From Achromobacter pestifer (GTDB lineage Bacteria > Pseudomonadota > Gammaproteobacteria > Burkholderiales > Burkholderiaceae_B): 64,000 nucleotides of DNA. The notes below the pieces were generated by a model. That model saw only the letters and a program-made list of their open reading frames with translations, was not told the origin of the DNA and did not search any database. The translations under genes were made by a program, and so were the position numbers. The stretch lies in the NCBI RefSeq assembly GCF_013267355.1, contig NZ_CP053985.1, positions 5,642,001 through 5,706,000 on the forward strand. The letters are read 5' to 3'. Shown piece by piece: positions 42,961-53,782 of this stretch; positions within the stretch are counted from its first letter, which is position 1, and every line of letters starts with the position of its first letter.

Positions 42961-43968
42961 ATGAACCAGACCCTGCAAGTCGAGGACGCCCCGCTTACCG
43001 AGGACGACATCCTGCTGCTGCGCAAATGCAGCCGCGGGAGACTGCTGATGGCCGTGTTCGGCGTCTTGGTGGTGCTGCTGTTGGCGTTTTCCGTGTTGAC
43101 CTTTGTCGCGCTCGGTCTGTCCGATTGGCGCACGCTGGACTTCGGCGTGGGCGCGATGCTGCTGACGGCCATCACCGTGATGGGAGGGCTGGCGGTGTTT
43201 TTCGGGCGCAGGCTGTTGCGCATTCCACGAGGCTGGCGCAGCCTCGACCGGGCGCTGAAAGGACGACTGGCCAAACAGATCGTTTCAGGCCGGCTGACTT
43301 CATTCGGTCCGGGCGGCTCGACGCCGGGCGTGTGCTACGGATTCGGCGAGCAGCGCGTGGAGGCAGCCTTGCCGTTCTGGAACGAGATCGCCAGTGACAC
43401 CCGCAGCGGGCACGGGCCCGTGACGGCCGTGGGCTTGACGGATCTGCCGGTGCGCCTGCACCTGCTGACCCTGCGGCCCGACGCGCCTGCCGTGCTGTTG
43501 CGGGCGGAGTACCCCATGAGCGCGGAGTCCCTGGTCGCCGTTGAGGAGATCAGCGATGCCGACCGCGCGGCGGTGCGCCGGGAGGAGTTGGATGCGCGCA
43601 AATTCATGCTCATATTTGCCCTCGTGCCGCTCGCGGGAGGGCTGTTTCTTCCGCCGCTGCTGTTCGTGGCGGCGATCTTCGCGATCCTGGCGATGCTGTT
43701 CGGCATGCGCAGCCGCAAACTGAAGCGGGGGATCTACAAGCATGGGGTGCGGGGCGTGGTCGAAGAGGCCGTGGTTTACCGGCTGCGCAGTCCCAACTCC
43801 TCGATCGTCTCGCTGGTCCACAACTACCGTATCGGCGGCGTGATGTATCGGGTTGAATATCTGGGCGACGTGGTCGAACCGGGCAGGCGCGTCGAGTTCG
43901 AGTTCCTGGATGCCGGCCTGAAGGGGCAAACCGGTTTGTTCTTCCGCGTGGACGGCGAGCCTGCGTAG
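42961..43968 (+). CDS. Hypothetical inner-membrane protein, 335 aa
   Basis: Unrecognised protein with two hydrophobic segments near the N-terminus (about 28-55 and 62-82), a soluble middle of roughly 120 residues and a pair of hydrophobic segments around 215-250, followed by a C-terminal soluble domain (YRLRSPNSSIVSLVHNYRIGGVMYRVEYLGDVVEPGRRVEFEF). The C-terminal part resembles the DUF3592-like small beta domain that follows membrane helices. It lies 59 bp upstream of the leucine-rich protein gene on the same strand. Confidence 0.75.
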   Translation: MNQTLQVEDAPLTEDDILLLRKCSRGRLLMAVFGVLVVLLLAFSVLTFVALGLSDWRTLDFGVGAMLLTAITVMGGLAVFFGRRLLRIPRGWRSLDRALKGRLAKQIVSGRLTSFGPGGSTPGVCYGFGEQRVEAALPFWNEIASDTRSGHGPVTAVGLTDLPVRLHLLTLRPDAPAVLLRAEYPMSAESLVAVEEISDADRAAVRREELDARKFMLIFALVPLAGGLFLPPLLFVAAIFAILAMLFGMRSRKLKRGIYKHGVRGVVEEAVVYRLRSPNSSIVSLVHNYRIGGVMYRVEYLGDVVEPGRRVEFEFLDAGLKGQTGLFFRVDGEPA

Positions 43969-44027
43969 GCGTCAATGAATCGGCGGGATTGCCATCAGTG
44001 GATGCCGCCAGGAAAAAGGAGAGTAGC

Positions 44028-45236
44028 GTGTCCGTACCCATAGACGTGTCCGGCGAGCCTGCGGGTTCAGTGAGCGAGGCAGGGCGTTATCAGCTGAGCC
44101 TGACCGCGCCGGGCAGCCATGTCTTCGCACGCGAAGCAGGGCGCGGCAATCTGATCATCGGCCCCGCCAGCATGGGCAAGAAGGCTGATCTGCACGTGGC
44201 TGGCGACGAGGCCATCAACTGGGCTGCATTTGAACCGTTCTCCACGCCTGCCGGCTCGCCGTGGCCGCGGCATATCGATTATTACGGCAACGACAGCGGT
44301 TTCTTCGGCTGGTCGCGGGATCGCGAAATCGAGCAGTTCAGCTGGGCGCCGGCCTACTCAGGCAGGCACGCCATTGACGCAGGCGCGGCAAGAATCGAGA
44401 CGCTGCGCATCCGGCTGGACCAGGTGTCGGGGCATCTTGAAACCAGGTTGCCTCAGGTCCGTGACCTGGAGCTGTTTGGCGACCTGACGCGCATTGCCGT
44501 GGCGGGCGAACTGCCCGACATGTTGTTGCTGCGGCCGGCGCTGGGGCGCCGGACTGGCGCGGCGCCTTACGCCTTGCCCGACCTCGGCCCGCTGCAGGAC
44601 GTGCGCGCACTGGCGCTGCACGGCGCGCCGCTGGGGCAGCCTATTTCGCTGCAGGGAATCGATCGCTTTCCGGCGTTGGAGAGCCTGTCGCTCTGGGGCG
44701 GCTTCAGCGGCTGGGAGGCGCTTGCCCGCCTGCCGCGCCTGACGAGTCTGGAGATCCGGTTCACGCCCGATCTGGACGGCTTGCCGGAACTGGCCAGTTG
44801 GCCCGCGCTGGACAGGTTCATCGCCTACAACGTCGACGAAGCCGCGGGCAAGCGCTTGAAGGCGCAGATGAAGGCGCGGGAGAAGGTCCGCGCATGGGGC
44901 GGTTACAACTCCGTCTCCCAGCTGCGCAAGCGGGAGTGGTGGCAAAGCGAATACGGCCGGCCTTTCTCGGGCTGGAACAGCCGCATGGCGAAGTCGGCGA
45001 ATACGGCCTACGACACGGCCCGGTCGGCGCTGGAAAGCGCAAGCAATGCCGCCGAGGTCCAAGCTGCAATCTCCGCCTTTGCCAGCCACTTCAACGGCAT
45101 GAAGGGCATCGAGACCACGGAGCGCGAAGACATCGGCGAGGCGGTATGGCAGTTCAGCCAGCTTGCCCGGGTTGAACGGCTGGGCCTAAGCGATGCGCAG
45201 ACGCAGCGCTGGTTCGACGAGGCGAGGGATTACTGA
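44028..45236 (+). CDS. Hypothetical leucine-rich-repeat-like protein, 402 aa
   Basis: Starts at GTG 44028, with AAGGAG six bases upstream. No signal peptide. The middle (about 130-280) shows irregular leucine-rich repeats (LRIRLDQVSGHL; VRDLELFGDLTRIAV; VRALALHGAPLG; LESLSLWGGFSGWEAL; LTSLEIRFTPDLDGL), suggesting a solenoid for protein binding. The C-terminal part is helical and ends with a region EVQAAISAFASHFNGMKGIETTEREDI. No family recognised. It may be co-transcribed with the membrane protein gene upstream. Confidence 0.75.
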   Translation: MSVPIDVSGEPAGSVSEAGRYQLSLTAPGSHVFAREAGRGNLIIGPASMGKKADLHVAGDEAINWAAFEPFSTPAGSPWPRHIDYYGNDSGFFGWSRDREIEQFSWAPAYSGRHAIDAGAARIETLRIRLDQVSGHLETRLPQVRDLELFGDLTRIAVAGELPDMLLLRPALGRRTGAAPYALPDLGPLQDVRALALHGAPLGQPISLQGIDRFPALESLSLWGGFSGWEALARLPRLTSLEIRFTPDLDGLPELASWPALDRFIAYNVDEAAGKRLKAQMKAREKVRAWGGYNSVSQLRKREWWQSEYGRPFSGWNSRMAKSANTAYDTARSALESASNAAEVQAAISAFASHFNGMKGIETTEREDIGEAVWQFSQLARVERLGLSDAQTQRWFDEARDY

Positions 45237-45324
45237 GGCTTTGCTTCCCGCCCGGCGTTGCGGCGGCGCGTACATTGCTTCGCACAGGCTATTCTGGCAG
45301 TCGGACTCACTTTCGGAGCATCTC

Positions 45325-45747
45325 ATGGAACCAAGAATCACGGTCATCACGCTGGGCGTCGAGGATCTGGAAAGATCGGTGGCTTTCTATCGCGATGGGC
45401 TGGGGCTGTCGACCGAGGGCATCATCGGCAAGGAGTTCGAACACGGCGCGGTCGCGTTCTTCGATCTGCAGAATGGCGTGAAACTTGCCGTGTGGCCGCG
45501 CGCGAGCATGGCTGCCGACACGGGCATTGCGCTGCGGCCGGGCGGCTCTCTTGAATTCACTTTGGGACACAATGTGCGTTCCAAGAGCGAGGTGGACGCG
45601 GTGATGCTGCAGGCCAGCGGCGCGGGCGCCAGCATGGTCAAAGCCGCGGGCGACACCTTCTACGGCGGCTACGCGGGCTACTTCATGGATCCGGACGGGC
45701 ATTTGTGGGAAGTGGTCTACAACCCCCAAATGATGCCTCAGGAATAG
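45325..45747 (+). CDS. VOC family protein (glyoxalase-like)
   Basis: 140-aa protein beginning ITVITLGVEDLERSVAFYRDGLGLSTEG and ending YAGYFMDPDGHLWEVVYNP, the two ends of a complete single-chain VOC domain. The start at 45325 has GGAG seven bases upstream. The C-terminal Glu (LWEVVY) is in the metal-ligand position; the first-strand His is replaced by Thr (ITVITLG). Its reaction cannot be inferred. Confidence 0.9.
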   Translation: MEPRITVITLGVEDLERSVAFYRDGLGLSTEGIIGKEFEHGAVAFFDLQNGVKLAVWPRASMAADTGIALRPGGSLEFTLGHNVRSKSEVDAVMLQASGAGASMVKAAGDTFYGGYAGYFMDPDGHLWEVVYNPQMMPQE

Positions 45748-45825
45748 CCGCGTATCGCTCTGTTACGGTGGCAATGGGCCGCTTCCCTTAAGCTGCGCCA
45801 GTCTCAATTCCGATGGAGCTGGCGC

Positions 45826-46173
45826 ATGTTCAAGCCCTTGATTTCCGCGACGTCGATGGTTGCATTGTTGGCGGCGGGCGGCATGGCTCGAGCCCAGGAT
45901 CTGGTCCTGCCTTCCATTCCCGAAGCGGCGGATGCGATCGTCGACATGCTGGCGGGTTCGGGCATGCCGCGGCCGTCCAAGGTCAAGCTGGGAACCTGCA
46001 TCCCTGCGGTGGATGCCACGTATCCGGGCCAGGCCGCCTGCACGGTCGCGGTGACCCTGGGGGCCGCGGTCAGCGAGAACCAGATGGATTTCTACAAGCA
46101 GGACGGCAAGTGGAAAGCGCAGCCCAGCGTTTCCCAGGATAAGCTGCCGTTTCCTGATCCCAAGCTGGATTGA
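45826..46173 (+). CDS. Secreted hypothetical protein, 115 aa
   Basis: Signal peptide of about 23 residues (MARA-Q cleavage) and a small periplasmic domain with two Cys (GTCIPAV and AACTVAV) that can form a disulfide. The domain ends FYKQDGKWKAQPSVSQDKLPFPDPKLD, a beta-rich pattern seen in small secreted proteins of NTF2-like or unknown type. Not recognised. It is directly followed by a broken tautomerase gene fragment. Confidence 0.75.
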   Translation: MFKPLISATSMVALLAAGGMARAQDLVLPSIPEAADAIVDMLAGSGMPRPSKVKLGTCIPAVDATYPGQAACTVAVTLGAAVSENQMDFYKQDGKWKAQPSVSQDKLPFPDPKLD

Positions 46174-46204
46174 GAACGACCTCCGGCGTGGCGACGGGCA
46201 CAGG

Positions 46205-46321
46205 CACTTCAGTGTGCTGCACAAGCCGCCGGAATTGACGCATGTCGTGATCGAGGAAATCGATACGGACAACTGGGGCTTCGGGGGAGTGACGACCACC
46301 GAGATGCGGGCGGGCAGGGCG
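46205..46321 (+). pseudogene. C-terminal fragment of a 4-oxalocrotonate-tautomerase family gene
   Basis: In one plus-strand frame this stretch encodes VLHKPPELTHVVIEEIDTDN followed by WGFGGVTTTEM, the unmistakable C-terminal half of a 4-OT-family tautomerase. There is no start codon, and the first half with the catalytic Pro1 is absent; the sequence just upstream in this frame (SWIENDLRRGDGH) does not fit the family. It starts about 30 bp after the stop of the secreted-protein gene, so it looks like a remnant left by a deletion. Confidence 0.75.
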
Positions 46322-46421
46322 CCGACGCCGGGCGCCAAACCGCAAAGCGGCGGCTAGGGACAACTCCCGTCGTGCCAGGCTCCGCCATGCCGCAGGCCTG
46401 TGAGCCGCAAGGGCTTTGGCG

Positions 46422-47348
46422 CTATTGGGGCTGACGCTCCAGCGCCATGGCGGGCTTTTGCAGCTTGCGATAGGCCAGAACCAAGCTCAGGGAAAACAAG
46501 GAAACCAGCAGCGCCGCCGCGGGCAGTTGCGGCAGCGCGTCCCGCGGGAAAACATAGGCCAACAGTGGAAACGCATACACGGCGGGCATGCGCATCTCGA
46601 ACAGGCGCAGCAGCAGCCACATCAGCGCCAGGTCCAGCAAGACCACCGCCATCCAATCCTCGACCGTCAGATAGAGCGCCACGCCGACAGCGGCCGACAG
46701 GGTCAGCACCGCAGTCTGCTTGAACAGCATGCGCCACGAGTACATCTTCATGTGCAGGGACTCGTACACCACCACGGCCACCGGGGGCAGTACCGCCAGA
46801 TGCGTATTGCCGGCGAGCGCGGCGAGGCCGATTCCGGCCAGGATGATCGCGGCATAGGCGGCCATCAGCCTGGGCTGGACGGAAGCGGTGCGATCCGTGC
46901 TGGCGTGCAGCCGTCCCAGCATCACGCCCAGCATCAGTAGCAGGGTGCTGACCACAATGGCGGCAATGAATGACGGCTCGGTGGCGTTGGTCACCACCGG
47001 CAAAAAGCCCGTGGCCAGCGCAGGCGCCAGGCTGTAGCGCAGCAGCAGGAAGAACAGCAGCATCGCTGCCAGGACGAGCGCCAGTTTGGCGGTATGGGGT
47101 ATGGCCAGCAGGTTGATGCCGAAGCCCATCAAGGCCGTTGCCGTGGGCCAAAGAAAAACCTTCTCAGGATGGCGCATCCAGCCGGGTTCGCGGTAGACCC
47201 ACAAGGCGACGGCCATGGCGGCGATCTCCGGCAGCACGATCTCGCGATCGTTCCAGAAGGCGGCGGCCGCAACCATGGCTGCGATGAACGCGAAGGCGCA
47301 GAAATACGACAGGCGTGCCTGGCGTGGCGTGAGCGTTGCGTGCTGCAT
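46422..47348 (-). CDS. Multi-pass membrane protein, 308 aa
   Basis: Protein with about eight to ten hydrophobic segments and few charged loops, no signal peptide. A middle stretch NLLAIPHTAKLALVLAAMLLFF followed by SLAPALATGFLPVVTNATEPSFIAAIV gives two paired helices with a conserved-looking TNATEPSF turn; this is loosely reminiscent of HPP-family proteins, but I do not assign it. Likely an inner-membrane transporter or sensor. It is alone, 154 bp from the oxidoreductase gene. Confidence 0.8.
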   Translation of the reverse strand: MQHATLTPRQARLSYFCAFAFIAAMVAAAAFWNDREIVLPEIAAMAVALWVYREPGWMRHPEKVFLWPTATALMGFGINLLAIPHTAKLALVLAAMLLFFLLLRYSLAPALATGFLPVVTNATEPSFIAAIVVSTLLLMLGVMLGRLHASTDRTASVQPRLMAAYAAIILAGIGLAALAGNTHLAVLPPVAVVVYESLHMKMYSWRMLFKQTAVLTLSAAVGVALYLTVEDWMAVVLLDLALMWLLLRLFEMRMPAVYAFPLLAYVFPRDALPQLPAAALLVSLFSLSLVLAYRKLQKPAMALERQPQ

Positions 47349-47502
47349 GGCGGAACCCTTCTCGAAAATGCGCCTAGCCCGCTGCGCTACACCAGGCAGC
47401 CGGGGGAATACGATGGCGTCAGTTTCAAGCTTGACACAATGGGAAGGTCAAGCGAAGAGGGCGGAGGGGGCATTTCGCGGGCCCGTGCCGGGCCCGGCCG
47501 GA

Positions 47503-49116
47503 TTACCCCTGCCGGCTCATGATGCTCAAAGCCACCGCTTCGGCGATCTTGATGCCGTCCACGCCCGCCGACAGGATGCCGCCGGCATAGCCCGCGCCTT
47601 CGCCAGCCGGGAACAGGCCCTGGGTGTTGATGCTCTGCAAGGTCTCGTTGTCGCGCTTGATGCGGATGGGCGACGAGGTGCGGGTTTCGACGCCGGTCAG
47701 CACCGCGTCGTGCATGCCGAAACCCTTGATGGTCTTGTCGAAGACGGGCAGCGCTTCGCGGATGGCGGTGATCGCGAATTCGGGCAGCGCGGTGGCCAGG
47801 TCGGTCAGGTGCACGCCCGGCGTGTATGAGGGCTGCACGGAGCCGAAATCCGTCGAGGCGCGGCCGGCGATGAAATCCCCGACCAGCTGGCCCGGCGCGC
47901 TGTAGTTGCGGCCGCCCAGTTCGAACGCCTGGGATTCCCATTTGCGCTGGAAATCCACGCCCGCCAGCACATGCTCGGGGTAGTCGACCTCGGGCGAGAT
48001 CCCGACCACGATGCCCGCGTTGGCGTTGCGCTCGTTGCGCGAGTACTGGCTCATGCCGTTGGTGACGACACGTTCGGGTTCGGAGGTGGCTGCCACTACG
48101 GTGCCGCCCGGGCACATGCAGAAGCTGTAGACCGAGCGTCCGTTGCTGGCATGGTGCACCAGCTTGTAGTCCGCCGCGCCCAGGATGGGATGGCCGGCGT
48201 TCGGGCCGAAGCGGGCGCGGTCGATCAGCGATTGCGGGTGTTCGATCCGGAAGCCGATCGAGAACGGCTTGGCTTCCATGAACACGCCCTGGTCGCGCAG
48301 CATCTGGAAGGTGTCGCGCGCGCTGTGGCCGATGGCCAGCGCAACGTGGTCGGCCTCGATGTGCTCGCCGCTGGCCAGGGTCACGCCGGTGACGCGGCCG
48401 TTTTCCCGGTGCAGCGTTTCCACCCTGCTGGAGAAGCGGACTTCGCCGCCCAGCTTGGTGATGGTGTCGCGCATGACTTCCACCATGCCCACCAGGCGGA
48501 AGGTGCCGATGTGCGGCTTGCTGACGTAGAGGATTTCTTCCGGCGCGCCGGCCAGCACGAATTCCTTGAGCACTTTTTCGCCGTAGTGCTTGGGGTCCTT
48601 GATCTGGCTGTACAGCTTGCCGTCGGAAAAGGTGCCGGCGCCGCCTTCGCCGAACTGGACGTTCGAATCGGGGTTCAGGACTCGCTTGCGCCACAGGCCC
48701 CAGGTGTCCTTGGTGCGCTCGCGCACGGCCTTGCCGCGTTCCAGGATGATGGGCTTGAAGCCCATCTGCGCCAGGACCAGCCCGGCGAACAGGCCACAGG
48801 GGCCGGTGCCGATGACGATGGGGCGCTTGCTCAGGCTGGCAGGCGCCTGGGCGACGAACTTGTACTCGGTGTCGGGAGTGGGCTTGACGTTGCGGTCGTC
48901 GTGAAAGCGCTGGAGCAGCGCCGCTTCGTTCTCGACGTCGACGTCCAGGGTGTAGATCAGCAGGATGTTGTGCTTCTTGCGCGCATCGTAACTGCGGGAG
49001 GCGATGGTGTAGCCGCGCAGGTCGCTGGCCGCAACACCCAGTTTCTTGAGAATCGCGGTGGGCAATTCTTCGGGCGCGTGATTCAACGGCAGCTTGATTT
49101 CAGACAGTCGCAACAT
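47503..49116 (-). CDS. NAD(P)/FAD-dependent oxidoreductase (large uncharacterised dehydrogenase)
   Basis: About 537-aa flavoprotein. An N-terminal small domain (MLRLSEIKLPLNH...GYTIASRSYDARKKHNILLIYTLDVDV) precedes the FAD motif VIGTGPCGLFAGLVLAQMGFKPIILERG; FGEGGAGTFSDGKLYSQIKD and PAGEGAGYAGGILSAGVDGIKIAEA are diagnostic of the widespread uncharacterised FAD-dependent dehydrogenase group. I start it at 49116; an in-frame ATG at 49281 adds a low-complexity leader. Its role is unknown in any bacterium to my knowledge. It is divergent from the acyl-CoA dehydrogenase gene, with 280 bp between. Confidence 0.88.
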   Translation of the reverse strand: MLRLSEIKLPLNHAPEELPTAILKKLGVAASDLRGYTIASRSYDARKKHNILLIYTLDVDVENEAALLQRFHDDRNVKPTPDTEYKFVAQAPASLSKRPIVIGTGPCGLFAGLVLAQMGFKPIILERGKAVRERTKDTWGLWRKRVLNPDSNVQFGEGGAGTFSDGKLYSQIKDPKHYGEKVLKEFVLAGAPEEILYVSKPHIGTFRLVGMVEVMRDTITKLGGEVRFSSRVETLHRENGRVTGVTLASGEHIEADHVALAIGHSARDTFQMLRDQGVFMEAKPFSIGFRIEHPQSLIDRARFGPNAGHPILGAADYKLVHHASNGRSVYSFCMCPGGTVVAATSEPERVVTNGMSQYSRNERNANAGIVVGISPEVDYPEHVLAGVDFQRKWESQAFELGGRNYSAPGQLVGDFIAGRASTDFGSVQPSYTPGVHLTDLATALPEFAITAIREALPVFDKTIKGFGMHDAVLTGVETRTSSPIRIKRDNETLQSINTQGLFPAGEGAGYAGGILSAGVDGIKIAEAVALSIMSRQG

Positions 49117-49231
49117 CTTTGGTCCAGATAAAGGGGCGAGCACAACGTCGCCAAGCGCGGATTGTACTGGAGCCGCAGGGGCGGCCTGGCCGCCACGTCC
49201 TGGCTGTTCTGGAAGGATATTTTGGATTTTC

Positions 49232-49355
49232 TGTCTCATTGAATTGACGATTTTGTTTTTATTTTGGTATTGTTGTCTCAATCAAAAACATCAATAGAGA
49301 TTATTTTGATGATTTTTTGGAATTTCTTGAGACTTTAGCGTGGTGCTTGTCTCAA
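49232..49355. promoter_or_regulatory. AT-rich divergent promoter with repeated TTGTCTCAA motif
   Basis: The interval between the FAD-dehydrogenase (start 49116) and the acyl-CoA dehydrogenase (start 49397) contains TGTCTCATT (49232-49240), TTGTCTCAA (49273-49281), TTGAGAC (49327-49333, opposite orientation) and TTGTCTCAA (49347-49355). Four near-identical half-sites in 125 bp suggest a regulator binding region, perhaps of the IclR protein. Confidence 0.55.
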
Positions 49356-49396
49356 AATCCGCCGTGCAGGCGCACAGAATCCATAGGAACTTCCAG

Positions 49397-50563
49397 ATGT
49401 TGCAACGCACTTCTCCCTGGATCACAGAAGACCTCGAACTGCTGGCTGATACCGCAGCGCGCTTCTACAAGCGCGAGGCGGTCCCCCACGAGCCACGCTG
49501 GCGCGCTTCGCACATGGTTGATCGCGACTATTGGTACAAACTGGGCGAAGCGGGGCTCTTGTGCGTGAGCATTCCCGAGACCTATGGCGGAGGCGGCGGG
49601 GACTTCAGGCACGACGCCGTGGTGATCCAGGAGCAACAGCGGGCCCAGGTCGGCGCGGGTTCGAACAATGTGCATTCGGGCATCGTCGCTCACTACATTC
49701 TTCAGTTCGGCACCGAAGAGCAGAAGCGGCGTTGGCTGCCCAGGATGGCGACCGGCGAGATGGTCGCTGCCATCGCCATGACGGAGCCTGGCGCGGGGAC
49801 CGATCTGCAGGCCTTGCGGACCAGCGCGCGGCGCGAGGGCGATCACTATGTCGTCAATGGCTCCAAGACCTTCATCACCAACGGCTGGCATGCGGATCTG
49901 GTCTGCGTGGTGGCGCGCACCGGCAATGAGGCAGGCGGCAAGGGCCTGTCGATCATCGTCGTCGAAACCGCTGGGCAGCAGGGCTACCGGCGCGGCAATC
50001 TGCACGACAAGATCGGCCAGCACAGCATAGACACATGCGAACTGTTCTTCGACGACATGCGCGTGCCGTGCGCCAATCTGCTGGGCGCCGAGGAAGGCAG
50101 GGGATTCATGCAATTGATGAATCAGTTGCCGCGCGAGCGCTTGATCGTGGCGACCGGCGGCGTCGCGACGCTGCAGTTGGCGGTGCAGGAGACCCTGGCC
50201 TATGTGGCGCAGCGCAAGGTGTTCGGCGAGCCGTTGCTGAAGATGCAGAACACCCGTTTCAAGTTGGCCGAGTGCCAGACCATGGCCGCCGTCGCGCAGA
50301 GCTTTGTCGACGACTGCGTGCTGCGCGCGATGAAGGGCGAGCTGGATCTGCCCACTGCGGCCATGGCCAAGTGGTGGGTCAGCGACACGGTGTGCAAAGT
50401 CATCGACGAATGCCTGCAGCTGTTCGGCGGGTACGGCTACATGACCGAATACCCGATAGCGCGCATGTATGCCGACGCGCGCGTGGGGCGCATATACGGC
50501 GGCAGCAATGAAGTGATGAAGGAATTGATCGCGCGCGCGATGGAGCGCAGCGTGGTCGGCTGA
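49397..50563 (+). CDS. Acyl-CoA dehydrogenase
   Basis: 388-aa FAD enzyme forming the 2,3-double bond of an acyl-CoA. SD AGGAA lies before ATG 49397. ACAD signature AAIAMTEPGAGTDLQAL, the catalytic Glu equivalent of long-chain/isovaleryl-type enzymes in LPRERLIVATGG, and the C-terminal QLFGGYGYMTEYPIARMYADARVGRIYGGSNEVMKELIAR are present. It heads a plus-strand group with a Bug receptor (60 bp downstream) and a FadH-like reductase and belongs with the minus-strand beta-oxidation genes at 53783-58272. Confidence 0.95.
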   Translation: MLQRTSPWITEDLELLADTAARFYKREAVPHEPRWRASHMVDRDYWYKLGEAGLLCVSIPETYGGGGGDFRHDAVVIQEQQRAQVGAGSNNVHSGIVAHYILQFGTEEQKRRWLPRMATGEMVAAIAMTEPGAGTDLQALRTSARREGDHYVVNGSKTFITNGWHADLVCVVARTGNEAGGKGLSIIVVETAGQQGYRRGNLHDKIGQHSIDTCELFFDDMRVPCANLLGAEEGRGFMQLMNQLPRERLIVATGGVATLQLAVQETLAYVAQRKVFGEPLLKMQNTRFKLAECQTMAAVAQSFVDDCVLRAMKGELDLPTAAMAKWWVSDTVCKVIDECLQLFGGYGYMTEYPIARMYADARVGRIYGGSNEVMKELIARAMERSVVG

Positions 50564-50623
50564 TTCCGGCCTATTGAACGACGATCGCACTGCAATACAC
50601 CAACCCATAAGAGGAGACAAGCT

Positions 50624-51616
50624 GTGCAAATGCCACCGATGAAATTGTCGCGCCGCCAATTGCTGTGTCTGGGCGCTCTTGAACTCAGCGGTCTGGCGCG
50701 GGTTGCCGTGGCCCAGACCGATTGGCCCAGGCAGCCGATACGCCTGGTAATCCCTTTGGCGCCAGGCGGCGCGGCGGACGTGGCCGCGCGTCATCTGGGG
50801 GCGCAGATGCACAAGCTGCTGGGCCAGCCGGTGGTGGTGGAAAGCAAGCCGGGCGCCGACGGGGTGCTGGCAATGGCGGACGTGGCCCGCAGCAAGCCGG
50901 ACGGCTACACCATCGGGCTGGCGACGGCCACGGGACTGTCCTATGCGCCCAACATCCGCAAGTCGCTGCCCTACGACGTGCTGAAGGATTTCACGCCCTT
51001 GTCGTCGTTCGTCACCTTCACCTTTTTCCTCATGGTGCACAAGAGCGTGCCGGGCAAGGACCTGGCGGAAGTCGTGGCGCACCTGAAGGCCAATCCCGGC
51101 AAGTACGCGTACGGCGCGTCCAGCTCCATGGCCATTCTGGCCACCGAGCAATTGATGGCGGACGCCGGCCTGGACCTGGTGCGCGCGCAGTACAAGGGCG
51201 AGGGGCCGATGGTGGCGGACCTGTTCAGCGGCCGTGTGCAGATTGCCTGGGCGACGCCGGCGGTGCTGCCTGCGCTGCAGAAGGACGGCAACACGCGGGC
51301 CGTGGCCGTGCTGCTGCCGGAGCGCAGCCCCTTGTTGCCGGACGTCCCGACGCTGGCCCAGAGCGGCCAGGCGCTGGTGAACGTGTCGCCATGGGGGGGC
51401 ATGGTGGCGCCGGCCAATACGCCCAAGCCCGTGGTCGAAGCGCTTTCCAAGGCGTTGCGCGAGGCGATGACGGCGCCGGATCTGTTGAGCCAGGCTGGCT
51501 CAAACGGACTGATCGTCCGCGCCAGTACGCCGCAGGAGTTCGGCGATTTCCTGCGCCAGCAAAAGTCGGCCTGGGGCGCTGCCATCAAACTGGCCAAGCT
51601 GCCAGTCGAGCAATAG
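50624..51616 (+). CDS. Bug family substrate-binding protein
   Basis: 330-aa periplasmic receptor. GTG 50624 has GAGGAG seven bases upstream. Signal peptide (residues 1-27; RRQLLCLGALELSGLARVAVA-Q) then the Bug core (IRLVIPLAPGGAADVAARHLGAQM; VESKPGADGVLAMADVARSKPDGYT; QYKGEGPMVADLFSGRVQIAWATPAVLPAL). It lies between an acyl-CoA dehydrogenase and a FadH-like gene, so its ligand is probably the carboxylic acid degraded by this region. No TctA/TctB genes are seen. Confidence 0.94.
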   Translation: MQMPPMKLSRRQLLCLGALELSGLARVAVAQTDWPRQPIRLVIPLAPGGAADVAARHLGAQMHKLLGQPVVVESKPGADGVLAMADVARSKPDGYTIGLATATGLSYAPNIRKSLPYDVLKDFTPLSSFVTFTFFLMVHKSVPGKDLAEVVAHLKANPGKYAYGASSSMAILATEQLMADAGLDLVRAQYKGEGPMVADLFSGRVQIAWATPAVLPALQKDGNTRAVAVLLPERSPLLPDVPTLAQSGQALVNVSPWGGMVAPANTPKPVVEALSKALREAMTAPDLLSQAGSNGLIVRASTPQEFGDFLRQQKSAWGAAIKLAKLPVEQ

Positions 51617-51685
51617 GCGGGCAGCGCCCTTCATTTGGCGTGGGCCGCGCAAAATGCCGTCGCGCACGCCAGGTAGCGAATATGA

Positions 51686-53725
<2,040 letters not shown>

Positions 53726-53729
53726 GAGA

Positions 53730-53757
53730 GCGGGCGCGGGCTTGCGCCCGTGCCCGC
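53730..53757. terminator. Hairpin between convergent FadH and acyl-CoA ligase genes
   Basis: GCGGGCGCGGGC (53730-53741) and GCCCGTGCCCGC (53746-53757) pair over a TTGC tetraloop with a single G-U pair. It begins 4 bp after the FadH-like gene stop. No strong T-run follows. Confidence 0.6.
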
Positions 53758-53782
53758 CAGGTCTTTCCCAAGCTTGCACCGT

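Noticed and set aside
46142..46204. Complete tautomerase gene overlapping the secreted-protein gene
   Set aside because: The frame upstream of 46205 does not resemble a tautomerase and lacks a start with Pro in position 2, so the gene is truncated.
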